In this document: one piece after another, positions 1 to 6,447 of the stretch
Layout: each line of letters opens with the position of its first letter
How positions within the stretch are numbered: position 1 is the first letter of the stretch
DNA from: JALXCH01 sp964495805
GTDB lineage: Bacteria > Calditrichota > Calditrichia > RBG-13-44-9
Length of the DNA: 13,272 bases
Assembly (NCBI GenBank): GCA_964495805.1
Contig: CAZBWV010000075.1
Location: 1-13,272, forward strand
Reading direction: 5' to 3'
Program-made: the position numbers and the translations under genes
Notes under the pieces: generated by a model
Databases searched by the model: none
The model's input: only the letters and a program-made list of their open reading frames with translations
What the model was told of the DNA's origin: nothing

Positions 1-1959
1 TCTTGTCTCTCCGTTTAGCGATACCGATATCAATCGATAAAAATAAGTTCCCGCTTTGGCCAGATAGTCTTCGAAACGATAGTTGTGGGTGGTGTTGGAA
101 TTCCCTGCGCCGGGGATGAGTTGAGTATTAATCCGTTCCCATTCCGATTGGGAAGCTTCCCTTCGGTCAATATGAAAACCTGCGTTGTCCATTTCACTAA
201 TGGTTCTCCAGGTAAGAATAATATGATTATTGGCTACCCGGGCATGGAAGAACTCAAGCAAAATAGGCAGGGAATAGTCGTCACTGCTTATCGGTGCCGA
301 AATATAACTCCAGGCACTTCCTTCTCTAATTTCATAATTAAAAGGGGAATTATTGCTTACTTTTACCGCCAGATATTTACCTGTGGGAATAGTAAATTCC
401 ACTGCGTTGCAGTTAAAAGCAAACTCCGTGCTGGCGTCATCACCGGTAATGGTGGCATAAGGTCCTGCGGCGGTGAAGTTGGTTCCGTTTTTATCGTCGG
501 CATAGCCCACATCAATCCGGAAGCTGTGCCCGGACGCAGGGGCGGTGGCAAAAGTCAGTTTTCCGCTCCAGGTTGTCCCCTGGGTTTCATCACCTGCAGA
601 AAAGTGGATGTTGGTAGTTGTCGGTTCATTGAATGTAAAAATAAAATCACTACCCGAATTTAACATGTCCCGGTTACCTTGCGTGCCAAAATCTGCCTTG
701 AATAGCTCAAAACCCTTACCCAATACCCAGGTTTGCCAGTTGTAATGGGAGTACGTCTGGAATAAAGGACTGGTATCATTCGCTCCTCCCGTGGTATAGG
801 CGGCATCACCAATTCCATCGTTATCGGTATCATTTCCCGCATAATCGCTGTAGGAATTGCCCGCAAAATGCTTAAGCGACGTCGAAGCATTGTAACAATA
901 ACCCAATTTGACCACAGTATTCCACAAAACGGTCAGACTCCCATTATTAATGTTACCCAGTGTATTGTTCGCTATGTCATTCAGTGCTACCCTGCCTCCT
1001 CCGGAGTTGCTATCTATTTTAATTCCATAACCGGAATTATTTTCGATAGTGTTATTTATCAATTGGTTGTATGTGGCTACGCTGTATAGCTCGATTCCGT
1101 TCTCAAAATTGGAGCGAATTTGATTATCCGAAACACAATTGTATCGGGAACCGGAAATTAAAATCCCATGTTTTCCGTTCCCATCGCATTGATTACTGGT
1201 AATGGAATTGTAACTGGAGTTCTGCCATAAATACATTCCGTAGTAATTTACATTATTCGTGCAAATATTTTCGTGAACAACATTGTTGTTACATCCGTTA
1301 TAAAGTTCAAGGCCATGATTGGAATTATTGCTGCAGGTATTTTGAATCACCTTGTTGTAACTGGATTGAACCAGACTGATCCCAAAGGAATTGTAATTAC
1401 ATGTGTTGAACGACAGTACGTTTTGATCCGAAGAACTGTTCAGTAAAATTCCATACGTGTTGTTATGGATTGCATCCCATCCGCAGGTATTATTCTTTAC
1501 CGTACAATTGCTCACATTGTACAGATGAATGGCAGCCATACCGGCATCGGTAGCGCCGTAAATTTTCAAATTATCCAGGAAAACATTACTTGCCGTGATA
1601 TCAAAAACATGGTCTCCGGTGCTCGCTGCTTTTACCTGAGGGGTGGTGGCATTCTGACTCACGCCCAGAATAAACACGGCTTTATTGACATCCACATTCT
1701 CAATATAATCATCAGTTGTCTCATTTCCGTCATCGATCACAAATACAGTGTCGCCTGCTACGGATTGGTTGATGGCATATTGAATACTTCGCCAGGGATT
1801 GAGCTCGGAACCGTCTCCGGTGGTATCGTCTCCATTGGGACTGACGTAATAATGGGTGGCATACCCAGTAGAGAGCAAGAAGAGAAAAAGAATAAGAAAA
1901 AACTCATGTTTCCCGTTTCCACGGAGGAAACGAAAATGAAGCCTCTGTGATGCTCTCAT
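1..1959 (-). CDS. Exported right-handed beta-helix (NosD/PbH1-like) protein, probable T9SS cargo, C-terminus cut by window edge
   Basis: I translated the minus strand from the ATG at 1959 through 653 codons to the window edge without a stop, so the gene is partial at its 3' end. A GAGGAGG ribosome-binding site (1967-1973) sits 7 nt before this ATG. Residues 1-34 look like a signal peptide: basic start, hydrophobic stretch FFLILFLFLL, probable cleavage after TGYA. Residues 37-66 have the common beta-helix opening (YYVSPNGDD, then NPWRSIQYAI). Residues 115-340 are Asn-rich beta-helix repeats of about 22-28 residues with a recurring N-x-C/I rung. Residues 420-557 look like a beta-sandwich. Residues 565-653 (LPILLEFFHA, ILTWRTISE, NAGFHIDRR, GTYFYRLISV) match the Ig/FN3-like segment that usually precedes a type IX sorting domain; the sorting domain itself would lie outside the window. 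The role is inferred: cell-surface or secreted, perhaps carbohydrate-binding or structural. No catalytic site is recognised. Confidence 0.85.
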   Translation of the reverse strand, partial: MRASQRLHFRFLRGNGKHEFFLILFLFLLSTGYATHYYVSPNGDDTTGDGSELNPWRSIQYAINQSVAGDTVFVIDDGNETTDDYIENVDVNKAVFILGVSQNATTPQVKAASTGDHVFDITASNVFLDNLKIYGATDAGMAAIHLYNVSNCTVKNNTCGWDAIHNNTYGILLNSSSDQNVLSFNTCNYNSFGISLVQSSYNKVIQNTCSNNSNHGLELYNGCNNNVVHENICTNNVNYYGMYLWQNSSYNSITSNQCDGNGKHGILISGSRYNCVSDNQIRSNFENGIELYSVATYNQLINNTIENNSGYGIKIDSNSGGGRVALNDIANNTLGNINNGSLTVLWNTVVKLGYCYNASTSLKHFAGNSYSDYAGNDTDNDGIGDAAYTTGGANDTSPLFQTYSHYNWQTWVLGKGFELFKADFGTQGNRDMLNSGSDFIFTFNEPTTTNIHFSAGDETQGTTWSGKLTFATAPASGHSFRIDVGYADDKNGTNFTAAGPYATITGDDASTEFAFNCNAVEFTIPTGKYLAVKVSNNSPFNYEIREGSAWSYISAPISSDDYSLPILLEFFHARVANNHIILTWRTISEMDNAGFHIDRREASQSEWERINTQLIPGAGNSNTTHNYRFEDYLAKAGTYFYRLISVSLNGETR

Positions 1960-1966
1960 GACACAT

Positions 1967-1973
1967 CCTCCTC
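1967..1973 (-). promoter_or_regulatory. Ribosome-binding site of the beta-helix protein
   Basis: On the minus strand GAGGAGG lies 7 nt upstream of the ATG at 1959. It fixes the start of a gene that is open to the window edge. Confidence 0.75.
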
Positions 1974-1986
1974 TTTTGTCAGGTAG

Positions 1987-2027
1987 TTCAATTTATAATT
2001 GAATCAGTGTTTATTGACCGATATCGG
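1987..2027. promoter_or_regulatory. Pair of short palindromes, possible operator
   Basis: TTCAATT and AATTGAA form 7-bp arms around TAT (1987-2003), and 14 nt further is the perfect 10-bp palindrome CCGATATCGG (2018-2027). They lie 28-68 nt upstream of the beta-helix gene start, where a repressor could bind. The first palindrome also contains a TATAAA sequence on the minus strand that could serve as a -10 box, but no good -35 box was found. The function is an inference from position alone. Confidence 0.25.
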
Positions 2028-2339
2028 ATATGAATTCGAATGAAATATATTTAAATGAAAATGAATATAAAGTGATTTTCATCAAAAGGGAGGGAAAAAA
2101 CCAAAATTTTTTTGAAAAACATAGGAATCTTTTCAGTAATGATTTCATCAAACTAAAACGGAGAGAAAAGGTGGGATTTTTTAACCGGGTGTGTATGGAC
2201 GAGAATATGGAATCAACACCCGAAAGGCTGTGCATCTTTTTGAATAACAATAAAAAAATCTTGCAATACCATGATTCATTCTTTAAATTCTCCCGCTTTT
2301 ATGTAAGTGAATATTGCGGACTGAAACGGCATAGTAGAT

Positions 2340-3665
2340 ATGTTTGAAGATTTAACGGCGAAACTGGAAGCGACACTCAAAAAGATTCGCGGCCACGGGA
2401 AGTTAACAGAAAAGAATATTGCGGAATCGCTCAAGGAAATCCGACGCGCCCTTCTGGAAGCGGATGTGAATTACAGGGTGGTCAAGGATTTTGTGGAGAG
2501 GGTTCGCCAGAAGGCAGTGGGAGAGCAGGTTCTTCGCAGTGTCACCCCTGGTCAGCAAATTGTTAAAATTGTGCACGATGAACTCATTGAGTTAATGGGC
2601 AAATCCCGCGCCGAGATTAAGATGGCGGGTATTCCCCCCACCATTGTGATGCTGGCCGGTCTGCAGGGGTCCGGTAAAACCACTTTTGCTGCCAAATTGG
2701 CCAATTTCCTGCGGAAGAAAGGGCACCATCCCATGTTGGTCGCTGCAGACATTTACCGACCCGCCGCCATCCGGCAGTTGCAGGTGCTGGGGAAAAATCT
2801 GAACATCCCGGTTTATGCAGAAGACTCACGGGATGCGGTGGCCATCTGCAAACATGCAGTGAAAGCAGCACGGGAACAGGGACGGGATGTGCTGATTCTG
2901 GATACTGCCGGACGTCTGCATATTGATGAAGAGATGATGCAGGAACTGGAACGCATTAAAGCGGAGCTGAAACCCCAGGAAATTTTGTTTATTGCGGACG
3001 GGATGACCGGTCAGGATGCGGTAACAGCCGCAAAGGAATTTTTAGAGCGCCTGGATTTCGATGGAGTGGTATTGACGAAAATGGATGGCGATGCCCGTGG
3101 CGGGGCGGCGCTCTCTATTCGTGCGGTGACCAATCGTCCCATTAAATTCCTGAGCGTGGGCGAAAAACCGGATGCGATTGAACCATTTTATCCGGATCGA
3201 TTGGCTTCACGGATTCTGGGCATGGGCGATGTGGTTACCCTGGTGGAAAAAGCTCAGGAAGCCATCGATGTTGAAGAAGCAAAAAAGTTAGAAAAGAAGC
3301 TGCGCAAAGAAGAGTTTACTCTGGAAGATTTTTATGCGCAACTTCAACAAATTAAAAAAATGGGTCCGCTGGAACAGATTTTAAGTATGATTCCGGGAAT
3401 CGGAAAGCAGTTAAAGAATGTTCCGGTGGACGATAAGGCATTTGTTCGGGTGGAGGCAATTATCAATTCTATGACACCAGAAGAGCGTCGGCGTCCACAA
3501 ATTATTAACGGAAGTCGTCGCCGTCGCATTGCGGCAGGGAGTGGCACACGGGTTCAGGATGTAAATCAGTTATTGCGTCAGTTCGAAGAAATGCGTAAAA
3601 TGATAAAGCGTATGAAACGCGGAAGGTTCCGGGGCGCCATGCCTCCGGGAACGCTTCCATTTTAA
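2340..3665 (+). CDS. ffh: Signal recognition particle GTPase Ffh (SRP54)
   Basis: This 441-residue protein is the protein subunit of the bacterial signal recognition particle. It binds 4.5S RNA and the signal sequences of nascent membrane proteins and, through GTP-dependent pairing with FtsY, delivers ribosomes to the translocon. The helical N domain spans about residues 1-90. The G domain has the P-loop GLQGSGKTT (107-115), the DTAGR motif (188-192), TKMDGDARGG (246-255) and the closing GMGDVVTLVEKAQ stretch (294-306). The methionine-rich M domain runs from about 325, with MGPLEQILSMIPGIGK (341-356) and the RNA-binding GSRRRRIAAGSG segment (391-402). Length and motif order are normal. The start ATG has no obvious Shine-Dalgarno sequence, but it fits the family N-terminus exactly. 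The gene is first in a tight ribosome-related operon; rpsP follows after 42 nt. Confidence 0.98.
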   Translation: MFEDLTAKLEATLKKIRGHGKLTEKNIAESLKEIRRALLEADVNYRVVKDFVERVRQKAVGEQVLRSVTPGQQIVKIVHDELIELMGKSRAEIKMAGIPPTIVMLAGLQGSGKTTFAAKLANFLRKKGHHPMLVAADIYRPAAIRQLQVLGKNLNIPVYAEDSRDAVAICKHAVKAAREQGRDVLILDTAGRLHIDEEMMQELERIKAELKPQEILFIADGMTGQDAVTAAKEFLERLDFDGVVLTKMDGDARGGAALSIRAVTNRPIKFLSVGEKPDAIEPFYPDRLASRILGMGDVVTLVEKAQEAIDVEEAKKLEKKLRKEEFTLEDFYAQLQQIKKMGPLEQILSMIPGIGKQLKNVPVDDKAFVRVEAIINSMTPEERRRPQIINGSRRRRIAAGSGTRVQDVNQLLRQFEEMRKMIKRMKRGRFRGAMPPGTLPF

Positions 3666-3696
3666 ATAGAAATTCAAATTTAAAAAATAAAATTAT

Positions 3697-3702
3697 GGAG
3701 GT
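3697..3702 (+). promoter_or_regulatory. Ribosome-binding site of rpsP deciding a TTG start
   Basis: GGAGGT lies 5 nt before the TTG at 3708. The encoded AVRLRLRRMG directly after it is the conserved bS16 N-terminus, so the rare TTG start is well supported. Confidence 0.85.
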
Positions 3703-3707
3703 ATAAC

Positions 3708-4262
3708 TTGGCGGTCAGATTAAGATTGCGCAGAATGGGTCGGAAAAAACGTCCGTTTTATCGAATTGTGGTGGCAGATTCGCGTTCTCCGCGAGATGGT
3801 CGATTCATCGAAGAAATTGGTTACTACAATCCGTTAACGCATCCGGCTACGGTGGAAGTGGATGAAGCACGCGCATTGTACTGGTTAGGCGTGGGTGCGC
3901 AACCCACCGAAACGGTAAAAAGCTTGCTGCGTCGAAAAGGCATTATCATGCGTTTCCATTTGCAGAAACAGGGCCTCTCTCCGGAAAAAATTGAGGAAGA
4001 GATGAAAAAGTGGGAAGTTCTGCAACTGGAAAAGCAGCGAAAGCTGGAAGCGGAATTGGCCGCACAAAAGGGTCAGGCTGCGGAGGCAACCCCTGAGCCG
4101 GAAGCAAAAGAAGCTGAAGCCGAAGCTACGAAACCTCAGGAAAGCACCTCCGGCACGGAAGAGAAAGCCGAAACAAACTCCGAACCTTCAGAAGCTTCTT
4201 CGGTAAAAAAGGAAGAAACCGCCCCTTCGGCAGAAGCGGAAGCGGAATCTAAAAACGAATAA
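3708..4262 (+). CDS. rpsP: 30S ribosomal protein bS16 with long acidic C-terminal extension
   Basis: This encodes bS16, an assembly and structural protein of the small ribosomal subunit that binds 16S rRNA. Residues 1-82 form the conserved core: AVRLRLRRMGRKKRPFYRIV, DSRSPRDGRFIEEIGYYNP (about 24-42), and the ALYWLGVGAQPTETVKSLL segment. From about residue 85 to 184 there is an extension, first a charged helix (EKIEEEMKKWEVLQLEKQRK) and then a Glu/Ala/Pro/Ser-rich acidic low-complexity tail. E. coli bS16 is only about 82 residues, so the tail more than doubles the protein; extended bS16 proteins are known in Bacteroidota and relatives. The start is TTG with a strong GGAGGT. The gene lies 42 nt after ffh and 75 nt before khpA. 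Confidence 0.96.
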   Translation: MAVRLRLRRMGRKKRPFYRIVVADSRSPRDGRFIEEIGYYNPLTHPATVEVDEARALYWLGVGAQPTETVKSLLRRKGIIMRFHLQKQGLSPEKIEEEMKKWEVLQLEKQRKLEAELAAQKGQAAEATPEPEAKEAEAEATKPQESTSGTEEKAETNSEPSEASSVKKEETAPSAEAEAESKNE

Positions 4263-4337
4263 CCTTTTTGCTTTGTTACATGGGTTAGCCGATAGATGAA
4301 GTGCTCAACTAACTAATCTGTAAAGGAGGAAAGGGTA

Positions 4338-4568
4338 ATGAAAGAATTTGTCGAATTCATCGCAAAGCATCTGGTGGATAAGCCCGAAGAAGTGCAGGTG
4401 ACCGAAGTGGAAGGCGAGCGCGTGACGGTTTACGAATTGCGTGTCGGCGATGGCGACCTGGGCAAAGTAATCGGCAAACGGGGGCAAACGGCCAAGGCAA
4501 TTCGCACCTTGTTGAGTGCTGCCGCCGCAAAGGTCGGCAAACGCGCCGTCCTGGAAATTTTGGAATAA
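4338..4568 (+). CDS. khpA: KH-domain RNA-binding protein KhpA
   Basis: This 76-residue protein is a single KH domain of the KhpA (YlqC) family, a small RNA-binding protein encoded in many bacteria between rpsP and rimM. The KH signature is plain: VIGKRGQTAKAIRTLL (about residues 44-59), with the GKRG loop that contacts RNA backbone. An AGGAGG Shine-Dalgarno lies 8 nt before the ATG. In Firmicutes KhpA pairs with KhpB and affects cell division and sRNA biology; the role in this lineage is not known. The position between rpsP and rimM is the classical one. A strong terminator-like hairpin begins 22 nt after its stop. Confidence 0.93.
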   Translation: MKEFVEFIAKHLVDKPEEVQVTEVEGERVTVYELRVGDGDLGKVIGKRGQTAKAIRTLLSAAAAKVGKRAVLEILE

Positions 4569-4590
4569 AGGGTGTTTTTAAATAGGATGG

Positions 4591-4626
4591 GATTCGAAGG
4601 GGTCTTCCCCCTTCGAATCTTTGTTT
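4591..4626 (+). terminator. Perfect 12-bp hairpin plus T-rich tail between khpA and rimM (terminator, attenuator or translational block)
   Basis: GATTCGAAGGGG (4591-4602) pairs perfectly with CCCCTTCGAATC (4608-4619) around the loop TCTTC, and TTTGTTT follows. This looks like an intrinsic terminator, yet it sits inside a compact co-directional operon and its tail abuts the rimM start codon at 4627. The only Shine-Dalgarno-like purine run before rimM (GAAGGGG) is buried in the left arm. The element could partly terminate transcription after khpA or reduce rimM-trmD translation relative to the ribosomal proteins. Confidence 0.75.
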
Positions 4627-5130
4627 ATGAACGAGGAATATATCTCTGTTGGACGAATCCTTCGTGTTTTCGGAACGGAAGGGTGGGTGAGAGTGGAGAT
4701 GTATTCGGGGAGACCGAATCGCCTGGATGGGATTCGGGTTGTTTTTCTGGAAGCGCCCGGGGAACCGGAAGGTAAAATCATTCAGGATCGAAAAATCGAC
4801 AACAAAAGTGTTCTGCTGAAGTTCAAAGATGTCGACACCCGGGAACAGGCCAGACAATTGGTAGGCAAAGAAATTCTCCTCCCGGAAAACCAGAAAATCG
4901 CTCTCCCCCGCGATACGTATTTTATTCACGAATTGATCGGGCTGGAGGTGTTTACCGACTCCGGAGATTATGTGGGACGATTGACGGAAGTAATTCAGAT
5001 GAGCGGGAACGACGTGTACCTGGTGCGAGGAAAAAATCGGGAAGTGCTCATTCCGGCAGTTGGTGAGTTTGTCCGGGAAGTGAATGTGAACCAGGGTAAA
5101 ATGATTGTGCGTCTGCTGGAAGGGATGTAA
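4627..5130 (+). CDS. rimM: Ribosome maturation factor RimM
   Basis: This 167-residue protein is RimM, which binds the 30S subunit near uS19 and helps maturation of the 16S rRNA 3' domain. The N-terminal RimM barrel has VGRILRVFGTEGWVRVEMYSG. The C-terminal PRC-barrel-like half has DTYFIHELIGLEVFTDSG, YVGRLTEV, GNDVYLV and EVLIPAVGEFVREV, ending in MIVRLLEGM; all are typical of the family. I chose the ATG at 4627 rather than the in-frame TTG at 4621, because the TTG falls inside the T-tract of the preceding hairpin and would add only two residues. No free Shine-Dalgarno sequence precedes the ATG. The stop overlaps the trmD start by one base (TAATG), suggesting translational coupling. Confidence 0.95.
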   Translation: MNEEYISVGRILRVFGTEGWVRVEMYSGRPNRLDGIRVVFLEAPGEPEGKIIQDRKIDNKSVLLKFKDVDTREQARQLVGKEILLPENQKIALPRDTYFIHELIGLEVFTDSGDYVGRLTEVIQMSGNDVYLVRGKNREVLIPAVGEFVREVNVNQGKMIVRLLEGM

Positions 5131-5852
5131 TGCGTATCGATGTCATTACCATCTTTCCGCGGATTTTACGGGAACCGCTGGACGAGAGTATTCTCAAGCA
5201 GGCGCGAAAACGCATCGATTTGCAAATCCGATTGGTGGATTTGCGCGATTACGCCAGAGATAAGCACCGGACGGTGGACGACACGCCGTACGGGGGCGGT
5301 CCGGGAATGATTATTAAACCGGAACCGGTATTTCTGGCCATGGAGGATCTATTACAGGATGAGAAGCCGTCTGAAACGGTGCGGGTGATTTTCCCCACAC
5401 CTCAGGGTCGTCTGTTTACGCAGGAAGTAGCCGAAGAGCTCAGCCGGGCCGAGCATCTGATCTTTCTGTGCGGGCATTATAAGGCGGTGGATCAGCGGGT
5501 GATCGACACCTGGGTAACCGACGAAATCTCAGTGGGCGATTTTGTACTTTCCGGTGGTGAAATCCCCACCCTGCTGATGATCGATGCCATCGTCCGCCTC
5601 ATTCCTGGTGTTCTGGGCGATATTGAATCGGCTCGCACGGATTCATTTCAGAACTTTTTGCTGGATTGTCCCTATTACACCCGTCCGGAAGAATTCCGGG
5701 GAATGCGTGTCCCGGAAGTGCTGCTTTCCGGACATCATCAAAAAATTGAACAATGGCGCCAGCAACAGCGCATTGAGCGAACCCGAAAAAGACGGCCGGA
5801 TCTGTACCGAAAATATCTGGAAATGATGAAAAAGAAAAATAAAGAAACGTAA
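5130..5852 (+). CDS. trmD: tRNA (guanine-37-N1)-methyltransferase TrmD
   Basis: TrmD transfers a methyl group from S-adenosylmethionine to N1 of G37 in tRNAs with G36, which prevents +1 frameshifting. The 240 residues contain all family blocks: DDTPYGGGPGM (50-60), the knotted SAM site with LCGHYKAVDQRV (113-124) and ISVGDFVLSGGE (133-144), IPGVLGDIESARTDSF (158-173), and YTRPEEFRGMRVPEVLLSGHH (183-203). Arg156 and Asp171 correspond by alignment to the catalytic Arg154 and Asp169 of E. coli TrmD. The 'CGHYK' variant in place of 'CGRYE' is the form I associate with Bacteroidota-type enzymes. The start overlaps the rimM stop by one base, and rplS follows after 14 nt. Confidence 0.97.
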   Translation: MRIDVITIFPRILREPLDESILKQARKRIDLQIRLVDLRDYARDKHRTVDDTPYGGGPGMIIKPEPVFLAMEDLLQDEKPSETVRVIFPTPQGRLFTQEVAEELSRAEHLIFLCGHYKAVDQRVIDTWVTDEISVGDFVLSGGEIPTLLMIDAIVRLIPGVLGDIESARTDSFQNFLLDCPYYTRPEEFRGMRVPEVLLSGHHQKIEQWRQQQRIERTRKRRPDLYRKYLEMMKKKNKET

Positions 5853-5866
5853 CGGAGGCGATAACA

Positions 5867-6211
5867 ATGGATATTTTAAATGTGGTCACTGCCGATCAGA
5901 TTCGCACGGACATTCCTGATTTCCGTCCCGGGGATACCCTCTCCGTGCACGTGAAGGTGATTGAAGGGAATAAAGAGCGAATTCAGGTCTTCACCGGTGT
6001 GTGCATTAAACGCCACGACAACGGAATTAATTCCACTTTTACCGTGCGAAAGATTTCTAACGGAATTGGTGTGGAACGTATCTTTCCGTTGCATTCCCCG
6101 CGCATCGACAAAATCGAAGTCGTGCGTCGCGGGAAGGTGCGTCGGGCGAAACTGTACTACCTGCGCGACCGCGTGGGCAAAGCCGCCCGAATCAAGGAAC
6201 GTAAATCCTGA
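5867..6211 (+). CDS. rplS: 50S ribosomal protein bL19
   Basis: This 114-residue protein is bL19, located at the 30S-50S interface of the large subunit. Conserved segments are DIPDFRPGDTLSVHVKVIEG (about 15-34), ERIQVFTGVCIKRH, GIGVERIFPLHSPRID (about 66-81) and the basic RRGKVRRAKLYYLRDRVGKAARIKER tail region (87-112, cited in parts). Length is normal. A GGAGG sits 8 nt before the ATG, stronger than the initiation context of rimM or trmD, which fits higher production of a ribosomal protein. It is the last gene of the operon; a long terminator hairpin begins 19 nt after its stop. Confidence 0.98.
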   Translation: MDILNVVTADQIRTDIPDFRPGDTLSVHVKVIEGNKERIQVFTGVCIKRHDNGINSTFTVRKISNGIGVERIFPLHSPRIDKIEVVRRGKVRRAKLYYLRDRVGKAARIKERKS

Positions 6212-6230
6212 ACGAAGAAACACGGGGCAG

Positions 6231-6310
6231 GCCGTTTTGGAAATTGAGTGATGAGTTTCGGGAAAACAAATTTGCTTCCCGAAAGATCGATTTCCGAAAC
6301 GGCTTTTTTT
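6231..6310 (+). terminator. Nested double-hairpin intrinsic terminator after rplS
   Basis: GCCGTTTTGGAAAT (6231-6244) pairs with ATTTCCGAAACGGC (6290-6303), 14 bp with one G-T pair, and seven T residues follow (6304-6310). Inside the loop a second hairpin forms from TTTCGGGAA (6256-6264) and TTCCCGAAA (6276-6284), whose own loop contains the palindrome CAAATTTG. It ends the ffh-rplS operon. Confidence 0.88.
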
Positions 6311-6447
6311 GTGGTTATGGGAATTCCTCTGGCTTTTCCTGAACAGGCAGAAAGGAAAGACAAAGTGGACATTCTCCCGCCACACTCAATTTTTTATTTT
6401 TTACCCGGATAATTCCCGCCCGTGCACCAAATCGGGGAACCCAGCCT

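Larger units (their letters stand above)
1960..2339. other. AT-rich divergent intergenic region between the beta-helix gene and ffh
   Basis: This 380-nt stretch separates two divergently transcribed genes and should hold both promoters. It is clearly richer in A/T than its flanks. It contains two perfect short palindromes, TTCAATT-TAT-AATTGAA (1987-2003) and CCGATATCGG (2018-2027), on the side of the beta-helix gene. Small reading frames on both strands here have biased low-complexity translations and no ribosome-binding site, so I do not call them genes. No promoter with good matches at both -35 and -10 was found; the best before ffh is TTGCAA, 17 nt, TAAATT (4 of 6 matches each), which is weak. 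Confidence 0.5.

Noticed and set aside
85..663. 192-codon plus-strand frame
   Set aside because: It is antisense to the beta-helix protein, whose minus-strand frame is uninterrupted and gives recognisable domains.
1465..1950. 161-codon plus-strand frame
   Set aside because: It is antisense to the signal peptide and beta-helix part of the minus-strand gene and has no family features.
2030..2347. 105-codon plus-strand reading frame overlapping the ffh start
   Set aside because: It lies in AT-rich intergenic DNA, has no ribosome-binding site, its translation is Asn/Lys/Phe-biased without any motif, and an overlapping minus-strand frame looks the same.
4621..4626. TTG at 4621 as the rimM start
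   Set aside because: It lies within the T-tract of the hairpin, adds only two residues and has no better ribosome-binding site than the ATG at 4627.
4357..4929. 190-codon minus-strand frame
   Set aside because: It is antisense across khpA and rimM, both of which are certain genes, and its composition is Arg/Pro-rich as expected for a shadow frame.
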